Part shown: one piece after another, positions 18,896 to 27,259 of the stretch
Layout: the number at the start of each line of letters is the position of its first letter
How positions within the stretch are numbered: position 1 is the first letter of the stretch
Origin: CAYLNK01 sp964384675
GTDB taxonomy: Bacteria; Acidobacteriota; Thermoanaerobaculia; UBA5066
NCBI GenBank assembly: GCA_964384675.1
Contig: CAYLNK010000048.1
Location: 1-28,509, forward strand
Length of the DNA: 28,509 nt
Direction: 5' to 3'
Position numbers and translations under genes: made by a program
Notes under the pieces: model-generated
Told to the model about the DNA's origin: nothing
Databases searched by the model: none
The model's input: only the letters and a program-made list of their open reading frames with translations

Positions 18896-20785
18896 ATGCA
18901 GAAGCCCTGGACCACCTGGGCCGTCGCGATGGCGCTCGGCTCGCTCTCGATTCTCGCCGCCCACCACGCGGGCGCCGCGACGCTCGTCGGCCTGACGGGC
19001 TCGGGGAAGCTCGTCACCTTCGACAGCGCGGCGCCCGGTGTCGTGCTGTCGACCGCGACCGTGAGCGGCCTCGGCGCGGGCGAGTCGCTCCTCGGGATCG
19101 ACTACCGGCCGGCCACCGGACAGCTGTACGGCGCCACCGCCAGCAAGCTGTACGTGCTGAACCCGGCGACCGGCGCCGCGGCCGTCGTCGGCACCGGCTT
19201 CGGAGCCGCGAGCGGCGACTCGATCGGCTTCGACTTCAATCCGGCGGTCGACAGGATCCGCCTCGTCGGCAGCACCGGCCAGAACCTGCGCCTCCACCCG
19301 GACACCGGCGCGCTCGCCGCGACCGACACGTCGCTCGCGTATGCCTCGGCGGATCCCAACACGGGGAAGACCCCGTCGGTGACCGGCGCCGCGTACACGA
19401 ACAGCTACGCCGGCACGACGTCGACCACGCTCTTCGCGATCGACTCCGGCCTCGACGTCCTGGTCACGCAAGGCGGGCCGAACCAGAGCCCCTCGCCGAA
19501 CGGCGGGCTCCTCTTCACCGTCGGCGCGCTGGGCGTCGACACCAACGGGCTCGTCGGCTTCGACATCACGCCGACCGGCACGGCGTACGCCTCGCTCACC
19601 CAGGGGACGGTGTCCTCGCTCTACGCGATCGGCCTGGGGAACGGCAAGGCGACTCTCGTCGGCGCGATCGGCGGCGGCGAGCCGCTGGTCGACCTCGCGT
19701 ACGCGCTACCGGCGGGCGGCGGGAACATCTCGCTCCTTCCCTCGGCCGCGCACGCCACCGGCTTCGGAGGTGTCGTCTACACGACCGACCTGACCGTCGC
19801 CAACACCACGACGTCCGACCTGGCGTTCACGATGCGCTTCCTCGGCCACGACGCCGACGGGCGCACCGGGTCCGTCAAGACGATGGGCGTCGGCGCTGGC
19901 AAGACCGTCACGTACACGGACGTCCTCGGCTCGGTCTTCGGGATGAGCACGGGCTACGGCGCGATCCGGATCGTGGCCGACGGCGCCGGGCTCGTCGTGA
20001 TGGGCCAGACGTCCACCCCCGGGGCCGGCGGCACGGTCGGGCAGAGCGTCCCGGCGTTCCGGTCGACGGACCTCGTGAGGCAGGGCTCTCCACAGGTGAT
20101 CACGCCGGTGCAGAACGACGCGGCGTTCCGGACGAACCTGATCCTCGCCAACGCAAACGAGTCCGCGCTCGACGTCGACGTCTCGCTCGTCTCGGATGCC
20201 GGGAAGCTCCTCGGCGCCCGGACGTACTCGCTGCCGCCGCTCGGGATGACGCAGGTGACCGGCGTCGTGAAGGACCTCGGCGTGTCGGAGACGGTCTCCT
20301 CTGGCCGGCTCGTCGTGTCGACCCCGACCGCGAACGGCGCCTTCGCCGCGTACGGCGCGCTGATCGACAACCCCACCGGCGACCCACGGACGGTCCTCGC
20401 CCGCGAGGCCGCCAGGTCGCTCTTCGAGCGCCTCGGCGGCAAGGCGGCGATCGGGGCGGTGATCGACGAGTTCCTCGGCTTCGTCGTCCCCGACGAGAGG
20501 ATCAACGCGTTCTTCGCGGCCACCGTCGCCAACCCCGCGCGCGTCGCGAACCTGCGCCAGCGGCTGATCGAGATCGTGGCCGAGGCGAGCGGCGGCCCGC
20601 TGAAGTACGGCGGCGTCGACATGAAGACGGCGCACCGCGGGATGGGGATCGGCACCCCCGAGTTCAACGCGCTGGTGGAGGACCTCGTCAAGGCGATGGT
20701 CAAGCTCAACGTGCCCGAGAAGGAAAGGAGCGAGGTCGTGGGTCTCCTCGCGCCTCTGAAGGGGGACATCGTCGAGAAGCCGTAG
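18896..20785 (+). CDS. Exported DUF4394-like propeller protein fused to a C-terminal truncated globin
   Basis: 629 aa. A signal peptide (1-27, ending HHAGAA) leads to a DUF4394-like domain (about 29-271), with LVGLTGSGKLVTFD, LLGIDYRPATGQLYGAT, GFDFNPAVDRIRLVG, and NLRLHPDTG. Residues about 275-500 form two Ig-like or adhesin-like modules (VYTTDLTVANTTTSDLAF and FRTNLILANANESALDV are parallel). The C-terminus (about 506-629) is a group-1 truncated haemoglobin: SLFERLGGKAAI, VPDERINAFF, and MKTAHRGMGI with the proximal haem ligand H580. Positions usually Tyr(B10) and Gln(E11) appear as L527 and L557. The ATG at 18896 has AAGGAG with 6-nt spacing and opens the signal peptide; the upstream GTG at 18851 lies inside the palindrome and is rejected. 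Export implies a periplasmic or surface haem domain. The role is unknown; haem, NO or O2 binding is inferred. Confidence 0.85.
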   Translation: MQKPWTTWAVAMALGSLSILAAHHAGAATLVGLTGSGKLVTFDSAAPGVVLSTATVSGLGAGESLLGIDYRPATGQLYGATASKLYVLNPATGAAAVVGTGFGAASGDSIGFDFNPAVDRIRLVGSTGQNLRLHPDTGALAATDTSLAYASADPNTGKTPSVTGAAYTNSYAGTTSTTLFAIDSGLDVLVTQGGPNQSPSPNGGLLFTVGALGVDTNGLVGFDITPTGTAYASLTQGTVSSLYAIGLGNGKATLVGAIGGGEPLVDLAYALPAGGGNISLLPSAAHATGFGGVVYTTDLTVANTTTSDLAFTMRFLGHDADGRTGSVKTMGVGAGKTVTYTDVLGSVFGMSTGYGAIRIVADGAGLVVMGQTSTPGAGGTVGQSVPAFRSTDLVRQGSPQVITPVQNDAAFRTNLILANANESALDVDVSLVSDAGKLLGARTYSLPPLGMTQVTGVVKDLGVSETVSSGRLVVSTPTANGAFAAYGALIDNPTGDPRTVLAREAARSLFERLGGKAAIGAVIDEFLGFVVPDERINAFFAATVANPARVANLRQRLIEIVAEASGGPLKYGGVDMKTAHRGMGIGTPEFNALVEDLVKAMVKLNVPEKERSEVVGLLAPLKGDIVEKP

Positions 20786-20794
20786 CCCGATCGG

Positions 20795-20823
20795 GCGGGC
20801 CGGGAGCGAGGCTCCCGGCCCGC
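20795..20823 (+). terminator. Strong hairpin after the globin fusion gene
   Basis: Perfect 13-bp stem GCGGGCCGGGAGC / GAG / GCTCCCGGCCCGC, 10 bp after the stop. No T-tract follows, but the stem is very stable and it separates this gene from the penicillin-binding-protein gene, so I call it a terminator. Confidence 0.65.
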
Positions 20824-20838
20824 GTCCCCGGCTCCTGC

Positions 20839-20853
20839 GACAATCGGGGCGTG
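20839..20853 (+). promoter_or_regulatory. -10-like box directly upstream of the PBP start (leaderless)
   Basis: GACAAT (20839-20844) is followed by exactly 6 nt and the GTG start at 20851, with no Shine-Dalgarno site between the hairpin and the start. This fits transcription starting at or next to the G of GTG. Confidence 0.45.
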
Positions 20854-23214
20854 GCGCTGTCCCGTCTCCTCGTCCGGCCGCTCGCCGTCCTGAAGCGGAT
20901 CCCGCGCGCCATCTGGATCGGCGCCGGGGCGCTGCTCGTGGTGCTGGGCCTCGCCGGCGCGGTGATCGTGGCGTACTACGCCCAGGTCGTCACCGCGACC
21001 ATGGAGGGGCGGCGCTGGAACCTGCCCACCCGTCTCTACTCCGACGTCTGGGTCGTGCGTCCCGGCGACGCGCTCTCACCCGACGACGTGAAGAGGCGCC
21101 TGGCGCGGCTCCGTTACACCGAGGTCGCGGTCGGTCCGGTGCGGCCCGGGCAGGTGCTCGCGGCGTCCCGCGGGCGGCTCGTCATCGGAGTCAACCCGAG
21201 GCACACGGCGTATGGCTTCACGCCGGCGGAGGACGTCCAGATCGACTTCTCGGGGCGCCGCGTCGCCTCGATCAAGCACCCCGACGACTCCACGCCGGTC
21301 CCGTACGCCGTCTTCGAGCCCGAGGTCGTAGGCTCGGTCTTCGACACCAAGATGGAGGACCGGACGCTCGTGAAGCTCGAGGAGGTGCCGCAGGTCCTCG
21401 TGGACGCGGTGGTCTCCACCGAGGATCGGGACTACTTCACGCACGGAGGCATCTCGCTCAAGCGGATCGTCGGCGCCGCGCTGCGGGACCTCCAGAAGCG
21501 GGCGCTTCATCAGGGCGGCTCGACGCTGACCCAGCAGCTGGTCAAGAACATGTTCCTCCGCCCCGAGCGGACGTTCCGGAGGAAGCTGATCGAGGCGGTC
21601 ATGGCGATCGTCCTCGACTCCAAGTACGACAAGAAGGTGATCCTGGAGGCGTACCTCAACGAGATCTACCTGGGGCAGCGCGGCTCGATCTCGGTGACGG
21701 GCGTGCAGGAGGCGTCCCGCTTCTACTTCGGCAAGTCGGTCGCCCAGCTCGACCTGCCCGAGGCCGCTATGCTGGCGGGGCTCATCGCGTCGCCGGGCCG
21801 TTTCTCGCCGTTCCGGAGCCCCGAGCGCGCCAAGGAGCGCCGGACGCTGGTCTTGAAGGGGATGCTGGAGATGGGTCGGATCGACCAGGCGGCGTACGAC
21901 GCCGCCGTGGAGGCGCCGCTGACCCGGGTGACCAAGCCGGCCGCCGGGATCGTCGCGCCGCACTTCGTCGACTTCGTCCTGTCGCAGGTGAAGGAGTCGC
22001 CCGCCTCGCTCCAGAAGGACGGCCTCTCGATCTTCACCACGCTCGACCCGGACATGCAGGCGGCGGCCCAGGCGGCGGTGCTGAAGGGGCTGGAGGACCT
22101 GGAGAAGCGGTTCAAGAGGCTCCGGACGAAGGAAGGGCAGGAGCCGCTCCAGGCGGCGCTCATCGCGCTCGACCCGGCCACCGGGGCCGTGCGCGCGCTC
22201 GTCGGCGGGCGCGACTACCAGGTGAGCCAGTTCAACCGCGTGGTGCAGGCCAAGCGGCAGCCCGGCTCGCTCTTCAAGCCGTTCGTCTACCTCGCGGCGC
22301 TCTCCCGGCGCGACCTGGCGCCGCCGATCACGCCGGCCACGATCCTCCAGGACACGCAGATCGCCGTCGTCTGGAAGGCGGGCGAGGAGGAGACCTGGTC
22401 GCCGCGGAACTACGACGGCGAGTTCCGCGGGCCCGTCACGGTGCGGCAGGCTCTGGAGCAGTCGCTCAACATCCCGACCGTGCGGGTGGCCGTGACGGAG
22501 GTGAGCCCTGGCGTATCGCTCCTCCCCGACATCATCCGGACGGCCCGCCGGAGCGGGATCACGTCCGCACTGAAGCCGTACCCGTCGCTCGCGCTCGGAG
22601 CGTTCGAGATCAGCCCGATGGAGATCGCCGCGGCCTACTGCGCGTTCGCGAACGGCGGCTTCCGGATGCACCCCAACTCGCTCCTCGGCATCGTCGGACC
22701 GAACGGGCGCCGGGTGGAGATACGGGACACGCCGCTCGAGCGCGCGGGCGACGCGGACGCCGTGTCGGTCCTCGACTCGCTCCTGCAGGGCGTGACGGAG
22801 CGGGGCACCGGCGCCTCGGCGCGCCGCCTCGGGGCGCAGGGGACGTTCGCGGGGAAGACCGGCACCACCAACGACGGGCGCGACGCCTGGTTCATCGGCT
22901 TCTCGCCGCGCCTCCTCGTGGCGGTGTGGGTCGGCTTCGACGACAACCGGGGGCTCAACCTGTCGGGCTCCATGGCGGCCGTGCCGCTCTTCGCGGACTT
23001 CGCGCGGCGGCTCCCGACGCACTACTTCGAGGCGCCCTTCCCGACGACGCCCGGCGTCGTCTCGGCTTCGATCGACCCGACCACGGGCTACCTCGTGACC
23101 GAGGAATGCCCGGCCTCGGTGAACGAGCTCTTCCTGGACGGCACCGCGCCGACGCAGCGCTGCCCGGCGCACGGCGAGGGGCGCGGCGCACCGGCGCTGA
23201 TGGAATCGAACTGA
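20851..23214 (+). CDS. Bifunctional penicillin-binding protein, PBP1b type
   Basis: Class A PBP, 787 aa, that polymerises and cross-links peptidoglycan in the periplasm. One N-terminal transmembrane anchor (about 20-45) follows a basic cytoplasmic tail. Residues about 62-150 look like the UB2H domain of PBP1b (RLYSDVWVVRPGDALSPDDV). The glycosyltransferase (GT51) domain has EDRDYFTHGG with catalytic E191, GGSTLTQQLVKNMFL (222-236) and ILEAYLNEIYLGQ (264-276). The transpeptidase has SxxK PGSLFK (S473/K476), SLN (538-540) and KTGT (669-672). The C-terminus has a short CPAS...CPAH pair of cysteines (753, 771). The GTG at 20851 gives the correct anchor length; no ribosome site is visible but a -10-like box lies 6 nt upstream. 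The DNA glycosylase gene starts 2 bp after the stop. mrcB-like, but I do not assign a symbol. Confidence 0.95.
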   Translation: MALSRLLVRPLAVLKRIPRAIWIGAGALLVVLGLAGAVIVAYYAQVVTATMEGRRWNLPTRLYSDVWVVRPGDALSPDDVKRRLARLRYTEVAVGPVRPGQVLAASRGRLVIGVNPRHTAYGFTPAEDVQIDFSGRRVASIKHPDDSTPVPYAVFEPEVVGSVFDTKMEDRTLVKLEEVPQVLVDAVVSTEDRDYFTHGGISLKRIVGAALRDLQKRALHQGGSTLTQQLVKNMFLRPERTFRRKLIEAVMAIVLDSKYDKKVILEAYLNEIYLGQRGSISVTGVQEASRFYFGKSVAQLDLPEAAMLAGLIASPGRFSPFRSPERAKERRTLVLKGMLEMGRIDQAAYDAAVEAPLTRVTKPAAGIVAPHFVDFVLSQVKESPASLQKDGLSIFTTLDPDMQAAAQAAVLKGLEDLEKRFKRLRTKEGQEPLQAALIALDPATGAVRALVGGRDYQVSQFNRVVQAKRQPGSLFKPFVYLAALSRRDLAPPITPATILQDTQIAVVWKAGEEETWSPRNYDGEFRGPVTVRQALEQSLNIPTVRVAVTEVSPGVSLLPDIIRTARRSGITSALKPYPSLALGAFEISPMEIAAAYCAFANGGFRMHPNSLLGIVGPNGRRVEIRDTPLERAGDADAVSVLDSLLQGVTERGTGASARRLGAQGTFAGKTGTTNDGRDAWFIGFSPRLLVAVWVGFDDNRGLNLSGSMAAVPLFADFARRLPTHYFEAPFPTTPGVVSASIDPTTGYLVTEECPASVNELFLDGTAPTQRCPAHGEGRGAPALMESN

Positions 23215-23216
23215 CG

Positions 23217-24089
23217 ATGGGCCTGCCCGAGCTGGCGTCCCTCGACCTCGACCTCGTGGTGAGGAGCCACGGCTGGTACGACCTGCCGCCCTTCCGCTAC
23301 GACGAGAAGAAGAGGGCGCTCGAGCTGGTCGTCCTCCACGGCGAGCGGCCGGTGCCGGTGACGCTGCGGCAGAGGCGCAGGAAGGTGGAGGTGACGTTCG
23401 ACGGCGAACGGCACCGGCCCGCGGCCGAGCGGGCCGTCCGCCGGGTCCTGGACCTCGACGCCGATCTCGGCCCGTTCCACGAGCAGTGCCGTGCCCGCGA
23501 TGCCGAGGGCTTCGGCTGGATCGCGGCGCGCGGAGCCGGGCGGATCCTTCGCGCTCCGACGCTTTTCGAGGACGCCGTGAAGGTCCTGGCGACGACGAAC
23601 TGCACCTGGGCGCTCACCCGCCTCATGGTGACGAACATGGTGGCCGCGTTCGATCGCGGCGGCGCGTTCCCGGACGCGACGTTCCTGGCCGGACTCCCCG
23701 AGGCGCGCCTCCGCTCCGAGCTGAAGCTCGGCTACCGCGCGCCGTTCCTTCAGACGTTCGCGACCCGCGTGGCGAGCGGCGCTCTGGACCTGGATCGCTG
23801 GGAGGATCCCTCCCTGTCGGCCGCCGCGCTCGAGAAGGAGATCCGGGCCGAGAAGGGGTTCGGGCCGTACGCCGCCCACACGCTGTCGCGGCTCCTGAAC
23901 CGGCACGAGGGGCTCGGGATCGACTCGTGGTCGCGCAAGAAGGTGGCCGCGCTCCGGTTCAAGGGCCGGAAGGCGAGCGACAAGCGAATCACGGCCTTCT
24001 ACCGCGGCTTCGGGCCGTTCGCGGGCCTCGCGTTCTGGCTGGACGTGACGCGCGAGTGGCACGAGAGGACCGAGAGCCTGTGGCCTTGA
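23217..24089 (+). CDS. HhH-GPD superfamily DNA glycosylase (AlkA/3-methyladenine type)
   Basis: Base-excision-repair glycosylase family, 290 aa, cytoplasmic. The N-terminal part (1-95) is an AlkA-like beta domain; about 110-270 is the helical HhH-GPD core. Landmarks are FEDAVKVLATTNCTW (117-131), LKLGYRAPFLQTFA (169-182), the helix-hairpin-helix KGFGPYAAHTL (213-223), and LGIDSWS (233-239), where D236 is at the position of the catalytic Asp. There is no 4Fe-4S cysteine cluster at the C-terminus, so it is not MutY/Nth. The exact damaged base is not decided by sequence; alkylated purines are likely from family membership. The ATG at 23217 follows the PBP stop by 2 bp without a ribosome site of its own beyond the PBP 3' end, so translational coupling is likely. 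Confidence 0.8.
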   Translation: MGLPELASLDLDLVVRSHGWYDLPPFRYDEKKRALELVVLHGERPVPVTLRQRRRKVEVTFDGERHRPAAERAVRRVLDLDADLGPFHEQCRARDAEGFGWIAARGAGRILRAPTLFEDAVKVLATTNCTWALTRLMVTNMVAAFDRGGAFPDATFLAGLPEARLRSELKLGYRAPFLQTFATRVASGALDLDRWEDPSLSAAALEKEIRAEKGFGPYAAHTLSRLLNRHEGLGIDSWSRKKVAALRFKGRKASDKRITAFYRGFGPFAGLAFWLDVTREWHERTESLWP

Positions 24090-24123
24090 ACCGGGTCCGT
24101 CCGGGCAGGAGAATGGAGTCGCC

Positions 24124-24867
24124 ATGCGGCGCGTGATCGTGGTCGGCGCGACCGATGGGCTCGGGAAGGCGCTGGCCGCTCACTACGCGGGACTCGGGTC
24201 GTGGGTGACCCTCGTCGGCCGGAGCGCGGAGAAGCTCGCCGCCGTCGCGGCGGAGCTGAAGGCGAGCTACCCGGTCGCGTCGATCCAGACGGTCGTCTGC
24301 GACCTGATGGACGCGGCGCAGGTGGAGCCGGCGTTCCGGGCGGCGATCGCGGCGTCCGGTCATTGCGACACCTTCATCTATTCGGCCGGCGTCATGTTCC
24401 AGGGCGACGGCGTCACCTGCCGCTTCGACGAGGACGGGCCGACGCTCCAGGTGAACACCGTGGCCGCCGTCCAGATGCTCGGCCTCGCCGCGAACTACTT
24501 CCGGGCAGCGGGGCGCGGCCAGCTGGTGGGGATCTCCTCGATCGCCGGGGACCGGGGCCGGAAGGCGAACCCGGCGTACACGGCGTCGAAGGCCGCGCTG
24601 ACGGCGTACCTCGAGGCCCTGCGCAACCGGCTCGCGCCGTTCGGCGTGCAGGTGGTGACCGTGAAGCCCGGCTTCGTGAAGACGCGCCTCATCGAAGGGA
24701 AGAAGGGCGTCTTCTGGGCGGCGCCCCCGGACGAGGCCGCGCGGACCATCGCGGAGCGGGTCGAGCGCGGGCACGAGGTCTTCTACGTCTACCGTCGATG
24801 GGCCCTGGTCGCCCTCGTGCTGAAGACGATGCCCCGCTTCCTCTTCAAGAAGGTGGGGCCTCCATGA
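24124..24867 (+). CDS. Short-chain dehydrogenase/reductase, DprE2-like
   Basis: 247-aa SDR. NAD(P)-binding GATDGLG (8-14), CDLMD (59-63), SAGV (87-90), active-site S139 (GISSIAG) and Y152/K156 (YTASK). The hydrophobic, basic C-terminus (YVYRRWALVALVLKTMPRFLFKK) suggests membrane association. Directly followed by a DprE1-like FAD oxidoreductase (ATGA overlap), it matches the DprE1/DprE2 pair that epimerises decaprenylphosphoryl-ribose to -arabinose through a 2-keto intermediate in mycobacteria. Here the pentose and the polyprenol are unknown. The ATG at 24124 has GGAG about 6 nt upstream. Generic ketoreductase activity is the alternative. The 34-bp gap to the glycosylase gene shows no terminator. 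Confidence 0.82.
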   Translation: MRRVIVVGATDGLGKALAAHYAGLGSWVTLVGRSAEKLAAVAAELKASYPVASIQTVVCDLMDAAQVEPAFRAAIAASGHCDTFIYSAGVMFQGDGVTCRFDEDGPTLQVNTVAAVQMLGLAANYFRAAGRGQLVGISSIAGDRGRKANPAYTASKAALTAYLEALRNRLAPFGVQVVTVKPGFVKTRLIEGKKGVFWAAPPDEAARTIAERVERGHEVFYVYRRWALVALVLKTMPRFLFKKVGPP

Positions 24868-26141
24868 GCGTCGAGAGCGTCGCCGGCTTCGGCTCGTACA
24901 ACTTCTCCGTCTCCGAGGTCGTTCGGCCGCACACCGTGGACGAGCTGGCGTCCGCGCTCACGCGGCTCCGGGCCGAGGGGAAGCCCGTCATCTTCCGGGG
25001 CGGGGGGCGCTCGTACGGCGACGCCGCGATCAACCCGGATGGGCCCGTGGTGGACCTTCGGGGTCTCGACCGCGTGCTGGGCGTCGACGAGGCGACCGGC
25101 GTCATCCGGCTGGAGCCCGGTGTGACGTACGAGGGGCTCTGGAAGGCCGCGATCCCGCGCGGCCTCTGGCCGCCGGTCGTGCCGGGGACGATGTTCGGCA
25201 CGCTCGGCGGCTCGGTGGCGATGAACATCCACGGCAAGAACGGCTGGAAGGCGGGGACTCTAGGCGACCACCTCGAATACCTGACGGTCCTCGACCGCTC
25301 CTTTCGCCCGCGCACGATCCGGCGCGAGGACCCCGAGATGCTCGAGGTCGTCTCGCGCTACGGCGCGGAGGAGCCGATCGTGGAGATCGGGCTCCACCTG
25401 AAGAAGGTGCCGTCCGGCTACCTCACCGTGGAGGGGATCGCCACCGCGAACCTCCGTGAGACGCTCGAGGTGATCGACCGCTCGAAGGAGACGCACGAGT
25501 ACGTGGTCGGCTGGATCGACTGCTTCCCGGGCGGAGCGGGCGCCGGCCGCGGCGAGATCCACGTGGCCAACCCCGACACGTCGCCCGACGTCGCGGGCAA
25601 GGGGTTCAGCGTCGAGGAGCAGGTGAAGGAGCTGCGGGGACTGGTCCCGAAGAGCGTCCTCCTCCTGGGCCTGAAGTCGATGACGCACGACCCGGGGATG
25701 CGCTTCGTGAACGCCGCGAAGTGGCTCGTGCACCGCCTGCAGGGCCACACGCGCTACCGCCAGTCGTACGTGGCGTTCTCGTTCCTCCTCGACTTCATCC
25801 CGGGCTGGCAGAACGTCTACCAGCCGCACGGCTTCATCCAGTACCAGCTCTTCCTGCCGAAGGAGACCGCGCTCGACGGCTTCACCCGGGCGCTCGCCTT
25901 CCAGCGCGAGCTGGGGGTGTACTCGTACCTGGGCGTCGTGAAGCGGCACCGGCCCGACCGGTTCCGGAACCGTTACGCGCCGGACGGCTACTCGCTCGCC
26001 CTCGACTTCCCGGTCACGCCGGCGCGCTCGAGCCGGCTGATCGAGCTGTGCCGCCGGTACGATGCGCTGCTGCACGATCTGGGCGGCGCGAACTACAAGG
26101 CGAAGGACTGCGTCGGGAGCCTCCCGCACCGCGCGGCGTGA
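24864..26141 (+). CDS. FAD-binding oxidoreductase, DprE1-like, with a short C-terminus
   Basis: 425-aa member of the FAD-linked oxidase (PCMH-type) family, closest by eye to DprE1, the oxidase that makes the 2-keto intermediate from polyprenylphosphoryl-ribose. The FAD domain includes GGGRSYGDAAIN (44-55), EPGVTYEGLWKAAIPRGLWPP split across 90-110, GTLGGSVAMNIHGKN (114-128), and GDHLEYLTVLD. The substrate domain has FIPGWQNVYQPHGFIQYQLF (about 311-330) and YKAKD near the end, with the Lys equivalent to the mycobacterial active-site Lys. After KDC the protein stops within 12 residues. DprE1 proteins normally run about 40 further residues (FR-x-MYP ... SDL-x-RRL), which are not found in any frame downstream. 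The start overlaps the SDR stop by 4 bp, indicating translational coupling. Confidence 0.83.
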   Translation: MSVESVAGFGSYNFSVSEVVRPHTVDELASALTRLRAEGKPVIFRGGGRSYGDAAINPDGPVVDLRGLDRVLGVDEATGVIRLEPGVTYEGLWKAAIPRGLWPPVVPGTMFGTLGGSVAMNIHGKNGWKAGTLGDHLEYLTVLDRSFRPRTIRREDPEMLEVVSRYGAEEPIVEIGLHLKKVPSGYLTVEGIATANLRETLEVIDRSKETHEYVVGWIDCFPGGAGAGRGEIHVANPDTSPDVAGKGFSVEEQVKELRGLVPKSVLLLGLKSMTHDPGMRFVNAAKWLVHRLQGHTRYRQSYVAFSFLLDFIPGWQNVYQPHGFIQYQLFLPKETALDGFTRALAFQRELGVYSYLGVVKRHRPDRFRNRYAPDGYSLALDFPVTPARSSRLIELCRRYDALLHDLGGANYKAKDCVGSLPHRAA

Positions 26142-26163
26142 GCCCGGAGGCGGGGCGCGGGTG

Positions 26164-27195
26164 ATGACCCTCCTCTACGCGAAGTACAGCCGGGAGCGGC
26201 GCCCCGCCCTCCAGATCGAGACGCTCATCGTGGAGGAGGCGGGGCGCCGCCGCGTCGAGAAGCGCGCGCTCGCGCCCGAGGGGGCCGCACACCTCGCGGC
26301 GATCCACCGCAACCACACGACGTGGCCGGCGGACGGGCGCCTCCGCGCGGTGGGGTGCGAGCGGGTCGGCGAGCGGATCGTCTTCCCGTTCGTCGCGGGG
26401 GAGTCGCTCGACGCGCGTCTCCTGCGCCCGCTGCTCGCCGGCGACCGCGAGGCGCTGCTGGCGGAGGTCTCCGCCTACCGCGACCTCCTCGTCTCGCTCG
26501 CCTCGGAGGACGCCGCGCCGTTCGTGCCCGCGCCCGGCTTTGCGGACGTCTTCGGCGAGCTGGGCGAACGGCCCATCGTGAGGACGCTTCCGGGCGTCCT
26601 CGACCTGATCCTCGACAACCTCATCGCCGACGGCGACGGGATCGTCTGGCTGATCGACGCCGAGTGGGTCTTCCCGTTCCCGGTCCCGCTCGACCACGTC
26701 CTTCACCGCGCGCTCGACCTCTGGGCCTGGAAGTACCGGGAGGAGACGGCAGGTGTCGTGACGCTCGACGAGCTGCTCTTTGCGGCGGACGTCGATCCCG
26801 CGACGGGGCCGCTCTGGAAGCGGCTCGAGGGGAAGTTCCAGCAATGGGTCTACGGGGAGGGCCCGCACCGATTCCTCGCTCGCTACGTGAAGCCGCAGGT
26901 CGAGCCCGCCGCCCTCCTCGCCGAGCGGGACGAGCTGCACGCGCGCGTCGCCCAGCTGGTCGGAGCCCTCGCCGAGCGGGAGCGGGAGATCGGGTCCTTC
27001 CGGACCCAGCTCGAGGCGGCGAAGGCGACCGCCGCCGCGCGTGAAGGAGAGATCGAGCGCGCGCTCGCGGAGCTGGAGCGGCGGACCGTCGGGCTCGAGG
27101 AGCGGGCGGCGCTGCTCGCGAGACTCCTCGAGACGCCCGGCCTGACCGGCCTCGTCGCCTACGTCCAGGCCCGCGCGGCCTGGAAGGTCCGCTGA
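26164..27195 (+). CDS. Kinase-like protein with C-terminal coiled coil, probably glycan-related
   Basis: 343 aa, not firmly assigned. The N-terminal two-thirds resembles aminoglycoside-phosphotransferase/WbdD-like kinase domains: a catalytic-loop-like GVLDLILDNLIAD (144-156) and a metal-binding LIDAEWVFPFPVPLDH (163-178). A convincing N-terminal ATP lysine motif is not clear. From about 250 to 325 it is a heptad-rich coiled coil (LAERDELHARVAQLVGALAE, EREREIGSFRTQLEAAKA), as in chain-length-regulating proteins such as WbdD. The C-terminus ends LVAYVQARAAWKVR. The ATG at 26164 is preferred; GTG at 26161 is equally possible. GGAGG lies at 26146-26150. It is 22 bp after the DprE1-like stop, suggesting one operon for a surface polysaccharide or lipid-linked sugar. 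Confidence 0.6.
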   Translation: MTLLYAKYSRERRPALQIETLIVEEAGRRRVEKRALAPEGAAHLAAIHRNHTTWPADGRLRAVGCERVGERIVFPFVAGESLDARLLRPLLAGDREALLAEVSAYRDLLVSLASEDAAPFVPAPGFADVFGELGERPIVRTLPGVLDLILDNLIADGDGIVWLIDAEWVFPFPVPLDHVLHRALDLWAWKYREETAGVVTLDELLFAADVDPATGPLWKRLEGKFQQWVYGEGPHRFLARYVKPQVEPAALLAERDELHARVAQLVGALAEREREIGSFRTQLEAAKATAAAREGEIERALAELERRTVGLEERAALLARLLETPGLTGLVAYVQARAAWKVR

Positions 27196-27259
27196 CGGAA
27201 GGCCCTGATCGTCTCGTTCGAAAGGCAGCCCGCTCGACCGTCCCCGATCAATCCGGTGC

